Shown here: in pieces, positions 9,787 to 16,401 of the stretch
How positions within the stretch are numbered: the stretch's first letter is position 1
Layout: every line of letters starts with the position of its first letter
Origin: a virus
IMG/VR virus record: IMGVR_UViG_3300017727_004034
Span: 1 to 28,105 of that record
Length of the DNA: 28,105 nt
Reading direction: 5' to 3' (one strand)
Position numbers and translations under genes: made by a program
The notes under the pieces: generated by a model
The model's input: the letters and a program-made list of their open reading frames with translations, nothing else
What the model was told of the DNA's origin: nothing
The model's database searches: none

Positions 9787-10038
9787 TTAATTAATATCTA
9801 AATCATAATATTCTGTTACTAAATAATGAAACCATTCATAATCAAGTTCTGTATATTGCTCTTGGTCAAGAGCCTCATCATTTAATTCTATTGTTCCTGA
9901 ACAGTTTTCCATTAACATAGATGTTGTTATTGGTCTTATTTTTGCAGCTTTAAATGCTTTACAAGATGGCGTTTCTTGATATAAAAAAAGCTTATTGACT
10001 ATATCCTGTGGTAAATTCTTCCATATTTTATTATTCAT
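9787..10038 (-). CDS. small F-box-like protein (83 aa)
   Basis: Residues 5-21 (IWKNLPQDIVNKLFLYQ) match the opening helix of F-box-like domains as they appear in many large eukaryotic DNA viruses: aromatic, then LP.DI, then an amphipathic helix. In the family this segment binds Skp1 to recruit substrates for ubiquitination. The rest is acidic at the C-terminus (LDYEWFHYLVTEYYDLDIN) and holds no repeat domain for substrates, so this is at best a minimal adaptor. The start context is TATATATATGAA without TAAATG. It lies 7 nt downstream of the GNAT gene's stop, in the same direction. The F-box reading rests on one short motif. Confidence 0.6.
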   Translation of the reverse strand: MNNKIWKNLPQDIVNKLFLYQETPSCKAFKAAKIRPITTSMLMENCSGTIELNDEALDQEQYTELDYEWFHYLVTEYYDLDIN

Positions 10039-10045
10039 ATATATA

Positions 10046-10519
10046 TTATATCATAAATATTTTTGCTTGACGCCTAAATTTTACACCCGCTTTATTTATT
10101 TTTTTTGTTTTTAACATTTTCCAATAATCACCTTTACATTCACATATTTGAAATCCAAATTTACTATAAAATTTTATTGCTGCTTCATTAGATTTTAATA
10201 CTTTTAATTCCACACTTTCCCACCCTTTTCTTTTTATTTTTTTTAAGAATAAATTCATAAGTAAAGTACCTATTCCCTGTCTGCGTTTGGACACACAGAT
10301 TTTCTCAATCTTCCAGCGTTTAGGATTTCTTTGTCCCTGCCACCAGCTAAAGTAAAATCCTTGGTCACTATTCATAAATATTGTTCTTCTTGTAATTTCT
10401 TTTTTTAAACCACCAGCCAGAAATCTAAAATAACCAGGGGGGAAGATGTCGGGGTATGCTTTGAATAAATTCTGCATTTCCTTGACCTTTGCTTTGATTT
10501 GTTCGGGAGTTCTGTTCAT
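10046..10519 (-). CDS. GNAT-family N-acetyltransferase (157 aa)
   Basis: Predicted acetyl-CoA-dependent N-acetyltransferase. Residues 70-91 carry the acetyl-CoA pyrophosphate loop (ICVSKRRQGIGTLLMNLFL, with R-R-Q-G-I-G), and 111-123 hold NEAAIKFYSKFGF, the usual last helix and strand of the fold. The basic C-terminal tail (FRRQAKIF) is extra. I start it at the ATG encoding MNRTPEQ because the frame upstream has only a TTG, and because CTTGACTTTTAA sits 10 nt before this ATG, as it does before the gene at 11060. The substrate cannot be told from sequence. Such genes in viruses are usually horizontally acquired accessory functions. Confidence 0.85.
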   Translation of the reverse strand: MNRTPEQIKAKVKEMQNLFKAYPDIFPPGYFRFLAGGLKKEITRRTIFMNSDQGFYFSWWQGQRNPKRWKIEKICVSKRRQGIGTLLMNLFLKKIKRKGWESVELKVLKSNEAAIKFYSKFGFQICECKGDYWKMLKTKKINKAGVKFRRQAKIFMI

Positions 10520-10790
10520 TATATAGTTAAAAGTCAAGATATTTTTGTGTTGTAATACCAAAGTCTTTGTTCATGGAAAAAAAAATCAATTTTCTTTCTG
10601 CTCTCAAAATCAGTACACTTTTTTATTCCTATTTATAGCTTAAGAATGCCTTCAAAACCCAAGTTATGACGACAAATGCCGTCTTGACTTTTGCTTGCCT
10701 TTATATCCTTTTTCTCTTGCCTTTGGTTTATAACCTTTGTGATAATGACCTTGACTTTAAAAAAAATTTATTATATCTTGGCTTGGTTTT
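10520..10790. other. repeat-rich spacer with no intact gene
   Basis: About 270 bp holding several CTTGACTTT copies (10530-10538 minus, 10683-10691 plus, 10750-10758 plus) and one copy of a 20-bp direct repeat. A minus-strand stretch reads as about 30 Lys/Gly/Tyr-rich codons (HYHKGYKPKAREKGYKGK) but has an in-frame stop just upstream and no ATG. It may be a decayed small basic gene or chance. The plus-strand open frame here is antisense to the 89-aa gene and I do not call it. Confidence 0.5.
10530..10538 (-). promoter_or_regulatory. CTTGACTTT element before GNAT gene
   Basis: The sense strand reads ATCTTGACTTTTAA, ending near the ATG with 10 nt between the nine-base core and the start codon. 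Confidence 0.4.
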
Positions 10791-10791
10791 T
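10772..10791 (+). repeat. 20-bp direct repeat, copy 1
   Basis: TATATCTTGGCTTGGTTTTT is identical to 11151-11170. It lies just beyond the stop codon of the 89-aa gene, with a CTTGACTTT 13 nt further downstream of that gene. Confidence 0.85.
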
Positions 10792-11060
10792 CAGTTGGCT
10801 AAATTACTATCAATAATTTTCCAAATGGCTTTTTCACTCCAATTCTTTTTACCAAAACCTGAAAGATTATCACATTTTACATATTCTAATATAAATTCCT
10901 TTGTTAAAATTTCTGATAATTCCACATATCCTTTCAAATCTCGTGGAACTAATTTATTATCTTCTATGGTATAAGTGTGTCCTTTGGATTTCCAAGTCCA
11001 TAACTTTGTCCATTTTAATAAGTTCATAAAATAGGTTTCGTTGCTTTGTTTTGAGGTCAT
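10791..11060 (-). CDS. unknown small protein (89 aa)
   Basis: I do not recognise this gene. It starts MTSKQSN and is rich in Trp, Lys and aromatic residues in the first half (MNLLKWTKLWTWKSKGHTY), followed by a predicted mixed alpha/beta part ending KKNWSEKAIWKIIDSNLAN. It has no membrane segment or metal-binding cluster. The frame can be extended only to a TTG, so the ATG at 11060 is chosen; seven bases upstream is CTTGACTTT, the same element as in front of the GNAT gene. The two genes may be co-regulated accessory genes. Confidence 0.65.
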   Translation of the reverse strand: MTSKQSNETYFMNLLKWTKLWTWKSKGHTYTIEDNKLVPRDLKGYVELSEILTKEFILEYVKCDNLSGFGKKNWSEKAIWKIIDSNLAN

Positions 11061-11067
11061 ATTCTTA

Positions 11068-11076
11068 AAAGTCAAG
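11068..11076 (-). promoter_or_regulatory. CTTGACTTT element before 89-aa gene
   Basis: The sense strand reads ATCTTGACTTTTAAGAATATG. Fourteen bases match the element before the GNAT start. Confidence 0.4.
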
Positions 11077-11150
11077 ATGTTTGTAATGGTGGATATTATA
11101 TTATAAAAAAAGTTTTCAATTTTCAGATATTAGTATCTTGACTTTCAAAA

Positions 11151-11170
11151 TATATCTTGGCTTGGTTTTT
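11151..11170 (+). repeat. 20-bp direct repeat, copy 2
   Basis: Identical to 10772-10791. It lies 9 nt beyond the stop codon of the methyltransferase that ends at 11180, and a CTTGACTTT follows downstream of that gene at 11137-11145, so both copies occupy the same place relative to a gene end. Confidence 0.85.
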
Positions 11171-11179
11171 ATGACTTGG

Positions 11180-11899
11180 TTACTTGACTTTTTTAAATAT
11201 TAATAAATATTGATGTACCTTACAAGAATATCCAAACTTCTTGGCGTTATATCCCATTCTCAAATAATTATATATTTTTTTTTGATTTACAATTACCTTA
11301 TCCCAAGTTTCAAAGCCAAGACTTTTCATAATTCTCTCCGTTTCAAAACTCAAATTATAAAATTTATGCTTCTTCCTCCAATCCCCAACCATTATACAAT
11401 ATGTTGCACCTATCATCGCTTTCTCTGCCGCTCTCTCAAATATTTTTTTATAAAATATTAAAAATTCTTCCCAACTTTTTAGACTCGATAATCCTCCTCC
11501 TTCATATTTTTCCAAGTTCCAATATGGCGGACACGTTATTAATCCATCATGATATGGTATTTCTTTTTCTAAACTATCGCCTAAATGATTTTCTACATTA
11601 AATTTCTCTTTGGCATATTTTATTGCTGCTGGACTTTTATCAATTCCGTAATAATTTCGTGATGCGTCTACACAACATTTATGTCTTTCTCCCCAACCCG
11701 CAAAGGGGTCATATATAAGAAATGTATCTCTACAATAGAATTCTGCACATAATGTACCTATTTCTGTTTGAAATGGAGAGAATTCTGTTCTACTACTTTG
11801 TGTCACCCCGTTCTTTTTTTGACTACCTCTCATTTTATATTTTGGCTTCGCACAATCTATTACGCTTACTGGGTATATGCTATATGGTTTTTTGCTCAT
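11180..11899 (-). CDS. DNA methyltransferase, TCPPY type (239 aa)
   Basis: Predicted S-adenosylmethionine-dependent DNA methyltransferase acting on an exocyclic amine (N6-adenine or N4-cytosine). Residues 63-72 (YDPFAGWGER) are the AdoMet-binding motif I, followed by an acidic ribose-binding strand (YYGIDKSP, 83-90). Residues 122-132 (TCPPYWNLEKY) are the catalytic motif IV. The motif order I then IV is a gamma-like arrangement without a separate target domain, and the family is common in phages and giant viruses. The N-terminal 45 residues (SRTEFSPFQTEIG) fit the usual lead-in. Its start is GATATAAATG. A hairpin separates it from the DUF5754-like gene upstream. No restriction enzyme gene adjoins it. 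Confidence 0.88.
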   Translation of the reverse strand: MSKKPYSIYPVSVIDCAKPKYKMRGSQKKNGVTQSSRTEFSPFQTEIGTLCAEFYCRDTFLIYDPFAGWGERHKCCVDASRNYYGIDKSPAAIKYAKEKFNVENHLGDSLEKEIPYHDGLITCPPYWNLEKYEGGGLSSLKSWEEFLIFYKKIFERAAEKAMIGATYCIMVGDWRKKHKFYNLSFETERIMKSLGFETWDKVIVNQKKIYNYLRMGYNAKKFGYSCKVHQYLLIFKKVK

Positions 11900-11904
11900 T
11901 TATA
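11897..11904 (-). promoter_or_regulatory. TATAAATG start element, TCPPY methyltransferase
   Basis: The sense strand reads GATATAAATGAG; it shows that the motif is not limited to virion genes. Confidence 0.6.
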
Positions 11905-11918
11905 TCACTTTAGATTTT

Positions 11919-11967
11919 AATATTATTGATTATTATTTATTATATAATTAATTATCAATATAATATT
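11919..11967. terminator. AT hairpin between DUF5754-like gene and methyltransferase
   Basis: AATATTATTGAT pairs with ATCAATATAATATT, giving a stem of about 12 bp with a 2-nt bulge. It follows the stop codon at 11985 on the minus strand. Confidence 0.4.
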
Positions 11968-11984
11968 TTTCAATCAGAAAACCT

Positions 11985-12293
11985 TTACCATAATAAATTT
12001 AAGGCAAACCAAGCTCTTGACCGTTTTCCATCTTTGCTCATAGGGTCATTTTTATGTCTTGACCTATATGCTTTTCGTCGTTTATCAGCATATTCCTTAC
12101 CCTTTGTTCTTATAAAAGTTCCGTAATCCCCATATCCTAATGCACCCACATCAGCTAATTTTACTTCTTGAACCTTACCGTCTTTTTTGATTTTTTTAAA
12201 GATTGCGATTTTTTTTCCTTTATTTTTTGAAGGTCGCACAATATATCCGTATTTTCTGGCTTGACTTCTTGTATGAGAGGTGATTTTATACAT
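11985..12293 (-). CDS. small basic protein, DUF5754-like (102 aa)
   Basis: The pattern MYKITSHT, then VRPSKNKGKKI, then GALGYGDY, then KGKEYADKRRKAYRSRH and a C-terminal ALNLLW matches, from memory, the DUF5754 family found in mimivirus- and phycodnavirus-type genomes. No function is established to my knowledge; the high Lys/Arg content suggests nucleic-acid binding or packaging. TTCTCTCCA lies 15 nt before the ATG. Its first 44 codons overlap, in another frame, the last part of the upstream methyltransferase gene. Because this end is the conserved one, the methyltransferase tail is probably the overprinted partner. Confidence 0.85.
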   Translation of the reverse strand: MYKITSHTRSQARKYGYIVRPSKNKGKKIAIFKKIKKDGKVQEVKLADVGALGYGDYGTFIRTKGKEYADKRRKAYRSRHKNDPMSKDGKRSRAWFALNLLW

Positions 12294-13240
12294 TCCTTTT
12301 TTACTTTATGGAGAGAAATTTTATCTAATCTTTCCTTTGCTAAATTAAAATGTTTTTCATTTAATTCTATTCCTATAAAATTTCTATTTAATTTATTACA
12401 AGCTACTCCACAACTACCACTTCCCATCGTCATATCTAAACAAGTATCTCCCTCATTACTAAAATATTTTAATATAAATTCTAATAAGAATTGAGGCTTT
12501 TCTGTTATATTTTTTATTATTTTTCCTTTCCTTACACTATATTCTTCAATTACATTTATTGGTAATATTGGCTCATATACTGCTTTTTTTGCGTGATACA
12601 TATTTTTTTTTCCTATTATCAAAGGTGTATTATTTAACTCATGATTCAGAACATTCGTTGGCAATGTTGGTTCGTAAGATATTCTTGGTATTTTTATTTT
12701 TTTATTTTTATGTACAATATTTAATCCCGCTGATGTATTATTTGTTACTACATTTAAAGGCAAACTTGGCTCATATACATTCCTTATGCTTTTTTCATAA
12801 TGAAATTGCATTCCTTCACCCTTTTCTACCTTTTTATTATTACACTTTCTTGACCCTTTTATATGATGATATTTCGCATAATTATATATTGGTTGATGTT
12901 TATAAAATATAAATACATATTCTGTTGCTTTTCCAAGTCTTTTCCGTGATAATAAAGGTGTTGTTGTTCTCTTTTTATTCCATACTATCTCATATCTAAA
13001 ATACTTGGGACAACTATTTATTAATTTTACTCCAAATTTCATATCTCCAAATAAAAAAACAGGACAATTCTTTTTTCCTATTCTCCAAATTTCTCTCCAC
13101 ATTTTTTCTAAATCTATTTCATTATCCCAAGATAAATGTTTAAATCTGCCATAAGGTAAATCTGCTATGACTATATCTATACTATTATCACTTAAGTCTT
13201 TCATTTTTTCCAGACAATCTCCCTGATATAACGATTTCAT
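12161..13240 (-). CDS. DNA methyltransferase, DLPY type, with triplicated insert (359 aa)
   Basis: Predicted beta-class DNA methyltransferase (N4-cytosine or N6-adenine). The catalytic motif IV comes first (DLPYG, residues 27-31, after YQGDCLEKM), and the AdoMet-binding motif I comes late (LDMTMGSGSCGVA, 268-280, then FIGIELNEKHFNLAKERL), as in that class. Between them, the target-recognition region carries three copies of YEP.LP.NV at residues 156, 189 and 222, exactly 33 residues apart. Normal family members have about one such segment before motif I. The C-terminal 45 residues are Lys/Ser-rich and overlap the DUF5754-like gene. The start (TGTAAATG) overlaps the preceding 82-aa gene by 53 nt, and the N-terminus fits the family exactly. 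Confidence 0.9.
   Translation of the reverse strand: MKSLYQGDCLEKMKDLSDNSIDIVIADLPYGRFKHLSWDNEIDLEKMWREIWRIGKKNCPVFLFGDMKFGVKLINSCPKYFRYEIVWNKKRTTTPLLSRKRLGKATEYVFIFYKHQPIYNYAKYHHIKGSRKCNNKKVEKGEGMQFHYEKSIRNVYEPSLPLNVVTNNTSAGLNIVHKNKKIKIPRISYEPTLPTNVLNHELNNTPLIIGKKNMYHAKKAVYEPILPINVIEEYSVRKGKIIKNITEKPQFLLEFILKYFSNEGDTCLDMTMGSGSCGVACNKLNRNFIGIELNEKHFNLAKERLDKISLHKVKKECIKSPLIQEVKPENTDILCDLQKIKEKKSQSLKKSKKTVRFKK
12309..12317 (-). promoter_or_regulatory. TTCTCTCCA element before DUF5754-like gene
   Basis: The motif lies 15 nt before the ATG, within the coding region of the upstream methyltransferase. Confidence 0.45.
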
Positions 13241-13436
13241 TTACATTAGCTTTAGATTTTAATAATTCCTTATGGTTCTCAAATCTATCATATAAAAAAT
13301 ATGCGAAATTTGTCGGGTCAAGTGAGGTGTCGTGTTCTCTTTCCCACGATTTTATTATTTTTATATCAAACATATCTGGTACTATCTTATATTTTTTTAT
13401 ATTTTTTTTTATTTCATATATTTTTATAGTTTCCAT
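13188..13436 (-). CDS. unknown small protein (82 aa)
   Basis: I do not recognise it. It begins METIKIYEIKKNIKKYKIVP and is Lys-rich, with a likely helical middle (FAYFLYDRFENHKELL) and a short beta-like end. TTCTCTCCA lies 9 nt before the ATG, close to the spacing at 17205 and 21508, which supports expression. The last 17 codons overlap the start of the DLPY methyltransferase in another frame, so the two are probably translated from linked transcripts. Confidence 0.65.
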   Translation of the reverse strand: METIKIYEIKKNIKKYKIVPDMFDIKIIKSWEREHDTSLDPTNFAYFLYDRFENHKELLKSKANVNEIVISGRLSGKNERLK

Positions 13437-13445
13437 TTTATTATT

Positions 13446-13454
13446 TGGAGAGAA
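13446..13454 (-). promoter_or_regulatory. TTCTCTCCA element before 82-aa gene
   Basis: Nine nucleotides separate the motif from the ATG. It lies in the 36-nt gap after the 544-aa capsid-like gene. Confidence 0.5.
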
Positions 13455-13472
13455 AAATATATAAAATTATCT

Positions 13473-15107
13473 TTAAAATTCAACAGCAACACTATTTGGT
13501 GTAATCACACAGGTTCTAATATGATATAACCAAGTTCCTACAAGTTTATTAATAACATTCTCGTCCGCTGCACTACCATATTCTACATTTAATCTGATTT
13601 CATTCTCATTAGCATTAAAAGAATGACCATCTTTAGCCAACTGTCTTGGAATACAGAAATTTCTCGCATTTTCACATAAATTACGGGGAACAATATTTAA
13701 TCTACTAATTGCCTTTTCTGTTTCATGGAGATGAATTGCGTCCCAAGATAATCTCTGGGCTGCTTCCTCATTTGCTGTCGCTACAAGTCTTGTGCTGACT
13801 CGACGATTTGGAGTTAGACGATTAGCAATATTCCAAATATAACTTTGGCAGGCATCTCCTACAGGACGGAAAGTATCCTCATATAATCTTGCTACACTTC
13901 GCATAGGCTGCGACACAATTGAGCAAGCTCGTCTTTCATTTGACGGAATTAACAGCTCACTACGGGGAATTCCTGCCTGGAGATTTTGACGATATAAATT
14001 ATATGAAGGATAATCAATACGAATACCACCTCCACTACTTACTTGTCGCATAAGACCATTCATAGTTTCACCTGATGCTTGGACTACAGAACAAACAAAT
14101 TCTACATTTTTCATTTCAAAATTAGCCTTTAAAGAATTAGCATCTACATATACTCTACCATTAGCAGCAATACCTGCTGCTCCTACATTTGCAGCACCAC
14201 CCGCACAAGTATAAGTTGGACGACCAGCTACAGAGGCAACATTAGTAATAGTTCCCAAGAAAAGAGGAGGGTCAGGGGCAATCTGTTCAACATATAAATC
14301 TTGACCAACAGAATAAGCAATATTACTAAAGTCAGCGAGAGCAGCCTGGATTGTGGCGGGTGGAACAGCATCAACTCCCGATGTATTTACAGAAAAACCA
14401 GCTATTGCTGGATTTGCAGCCGCTCCTGCCGTCGCAACCGCCGCTCCAAATGCCTCTGGGAGTTCTGCCCCCGCAGTTGGAAGACCTCTAATTTGTCGAA
14501 TACCCGTATATGTTGCCGCTGTGCTTGAATATCCTATTTGAGTTAAAGCTCTTAAAGCTGCTTCTTTCTTTTGCAGCTGAATACGAATGCGAATACCATT
14601 TAAGGCTATTACAGGCAGTAATTTTGCTCCCTGTCCAAGAAGACCACTCATATAAAGGGGAACAACACACTCAACCTCTTTAAAAGTTGTACCATCTACT
14701 GGGTCAAAATTAAAATATTGACTTTTTAAAGCACGACTTTGAACTGGCGAAACCCCCTCCATCAAAGTTCTCATATTCTCTAAACCTTGGGTCTTGGAAT
14801 AATGGTAATACATAGCAGTCCATGTGCTTACATCTTCAAGTTGCTCTAATAATTGGGAATTAGCACCATCATATATGGATATGGTTGAAATTACAGATGA
14901 ACCACCCGCCATAGGGTCAGGCTGTGCGATGCAATTAGTTTCAGTTGCGTCTGCTTTTACTTTAAGTAAAAATTTAAGATATGACCCTTGACTGGCGTTT
15001 AAAAGAGGCACTTCTTCTGGACTAACAAAGATTTCAATAATATCCTGTTCTGTGTATACACTGTTTCTATCAGTTAAAATAGATTTGGACAAAGTTGGAA
15101 CACTCAT
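13473..15107 (-). CDS. capsid-like protein 3 (544 aa)
   Basis: The best major capsid candidate of the three by length and motif clarity. Residues 72-101 (VISTISIYDGANSQLLEQLE and following) and 147-180 (VECVVPLYMSGLLGQGAKLL, then PVIALNGIRIRIQL) read as the first jelly roll of a double jelly-roll major capsid protein: a hydrophobic strand, PL....L.G...LP, then an alternating strand. Residues near 335-345 (NFEMKNVEFVCSVVQAS) parallel YYEITNVSLMGEY of the 458-aa protein. The rest, about 190 residues, could be the second jelly roll. There is an Ala/Gly-rich insertion around 210-260. The start is TTATAAAATG, a near-match to the TATAAATG class. It lies downstream of the 403-aa minor-virion candidate and the packaging ATPase, a typical morphogenesis block. 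Confidence 0.6.
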   Translation of the reverse strand: MSVPTLSKSILTDRNSVYTEQDIIEIFVSPEEVPLLNASQGSYLKFLLKVKADATETNCIAQPDPMAGGSSVISTISIYDGANSQLLEQLEDVSTWTAMYYHYSKTQGLENMRTLMEGVSPVQSRALKSQYFNFDPVDGTTFKEVECVVPLYMSGLLGQGAKLLPVIALNGIRIRIQLQKKEAALRALTQIGYSSTAATYTGIRQIRGLPTAGAELPEAFGAAVATAGAAANPAIAGFSVNTSGVDAVPPATIQAALADFSNIAYSVGQDLYVEQIAPDPPLFLGTITNVASVAGRPTYTCAGGAANVGAAGIAANGRVYVDANSLKANFEMKNVEFVCSVVQASGETMNGLMRQVSSGGGIRIDYPSYNLYRQNLQAGIPRSELLIPSNERRACSIVSQPMRSVARLYEDTFRPVGDACQSYIWNIANRLTPNRRVSTRLVATANEEAAQRLSWDAIHLHETEKAISRLNIVPRNLCENARNFCIPRQLAKDGHSFNANENEIRLNVEYGSAADENVINKLVGTWLYHIRTCVITPNSVAVEF

Positions 15108-15128
15108 TTTATAATATACTAATATAAA

Positions 15129-15161
15129 AAATATTTATTTCTATTTTTAAAATAAATATTT
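15129..15161. terminator. perfect 12-bp AT hairpin before capsid-like gene 3
   Basis: AAATATTTATTT and AAATAAATATTT pair without mismatch around a 9-nt loop, immediately after the stop codon of the 403-aa gene (15164). It resembles the palindromic 3'-end signals known from mimivirus transcripts. Confidence 0.55.
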
Positions 15162-15163
15162 AG

Positions 15164-16375
15164 TTAAGCAAGTATAGGAGCGGCTACTCTTCCTCCTAAA
15201 TCTAATGTTGGTTGGCTTATTGTTGGTAATGGTTTATCTCTTAAAGCACTTTCTGTTGCTTCTGTCTGAAAACTTTCTACAGCTCCATATACTCCTGCTC
15301 CTACACTACCTAATTCTGTTGCTGCTCCAAGTCCTTCTAATAATGCTCCTAATGGGGCAAATACACCAGATGCCAAAAGCCCTGCTCCTATACCTTCTTC
15401 TGCTGCTCCCGCTATTTCTCCACCTGTTGATGCAGCAGCACTATCTAAAACATCACCTAATCCTGATGCGGCACTTTTCTCTTCTGTTGCTGCTTGGCTC
15501 GCTGCACTACTTAATTCATCATCAAATTCTCCTGCTCCAGGTGCTTTTGATGTCGGTCTTGGTGGTGGTCTTTCTTCTGTATCTAATTCATTATATCCTT
15601 GGTCTGGTTGTTTACGTAAAGGAAAGTCCCTACCCGATTTACCCATATTTCCTATTCCCATTCTATCGTTTTCAAAGCCACTATCCAAACCTCTCTGTGT
15701 GGAAAATCTGGGTTCTTCATGTGAAAATAAACTTGGCTCTCCCGTTCCAAGTGGCTCACTTGGTCTTGGTAATCCATATTCATCTAAATCATCAAAACCT
15801 TCAAAGCTCTCTTCTGCTGGTGCTTGTGTTTTTGTTTCTCCTGAACCTACAGAACCTCCATAACTAAAATCTCCACCTTTACCATATTTTGTATCAAAAT
15901 AATTAGGGTCATCTGTTTCAGTCATTTCTATATCATTCTTTGCTCTCATAGCATTCTCCTTTACTCTTGCTATTGGATTAAATTCCATTTTTTGCTCCCC
16001 GCCAAAGGCAGATGTTGTCCTTAAATTATCAAGTCTTTGTGAAAGTTCATCTGTTTTTGATAATACTTGAGATTTGATATTTCCCGCTGCTCCTTCTATC
16101 TGCCCCCTCGCTTTATCAAGAGCTGCCTTTGCTCCTCCCTGTGATATAAAATTATATAAATCTCCAGCTCGTCCTGCTATACCTTTAACTCCTTCTACCG
16201 CTACTGGTAATTCTAAACCAAGTTTAGCAACTTCTGAATATTTCTCAAATTCTCCTTGAAGACCAGCTAAAGCATTATTTCGTTGCATAATATTATTATC
16301 CCGTAATAATGCTAAATTATCACCATAGGATTTCACATTATTTTGTATCGCACTTTCAAATCCAGTAATACTCAT
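15164..16375 (-). CDS. minor virion protein candidate with hydrophobic C-terminus (403 aa)
   Basis: I do not recognise a family. The N-terminal third is helical and polar (MSITGFESAIQNNVKSYGDN, then a probable coiled coil). The middle is disordered and acidic (FEGFDDLDEYGLPRPSEPLG, many Pro/Ser/Glu/Arg). The last quarter holds a Gly/Ala-rich hydrophobic stretch (about residues 318-370, including LLASGVFAPLGALLEGLGAA). This layout resembles membrane-active minor capsid proteins of non-enveloped DNA viruses, whose hydrophobic segment is buried until entry. Position between the packaging ATPase and a capsid-like gene fits. Its start is AATATAAATGAG. The role is inferred from composition and neighbourhood. 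Confidence 0.6.
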   Translation of the reverse strand: MSITGFESAIQNNVKSYGDNLALLRDNNIMQRNNALAGLQGEFEKYSEVAKLGLELPVAVEGVKGIAGRAGDLYNFISQGGAKAALDKARGQIEGAAGNIKSQVLSKTDELSQRLDNLRTTSAFGGEQKMEFNPIARVKENAMRAKNDIEMTETDDPNYFDTKYGKGGDFSYGGSVGSGETKTQAPAEESFEGFDDLDEYGLPRPSEPLGTGEPSLFSHEEPRFSTQRGLDSGFENDRMGIGNMGKSGRDFPLRKQPDQGYNELDTEERPPPRPTSKAPGAGEFDDELSSAASQAATEEKSAASGLGDVLDSAAASTGGEIAGAAEEGIGAGLLASGVFAPLGALLEGLGAATELGSVGAGVYGAVESFQTEATESALRDKPLPTISQPTLDLGGRVAAPILA

Positions 16376-16380
16376 TTATA
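16373..16380 (-). promoter_or_regulatory. TATAAATG start element, 403-aa gene
   Basis: The sense strand reads AATATAAATGAG, in a gap of only 26 nt after the packaging ATPase stop. Confidence 0.6.
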
Positions 16381-16401
16381 TTCTTGTAACATAAAAAAAA
16401 A

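Noticed and set aside
10520-10561. Longer GNAT start from a TTG at 10561
   Set aside because: Eukaryotic-type virus; the ATG at 10519 has a shared upstream element, and the extra 14 residues add nothing to the fold. The same reasoning shortens the 89-aa protein (TTG at 11075) and the primase-helicase (TTG at 24630).
10666-10974. Plus-strand 102-aa frame
   Set aside because: It lies opposite the 89-aa minus-strand gene, which has a better start signal; the hydrophobic translation is typical of an antisense frame.
15205-15867. Plus-strand 220-aa Leu-rich frame that could be taken for a membrane protein
   Set aside because: It is exactly antisense to the C-terminal half of the 403-aa gene, whose Ala/Gly/Ser/Glu codons read as Leu in reverse.
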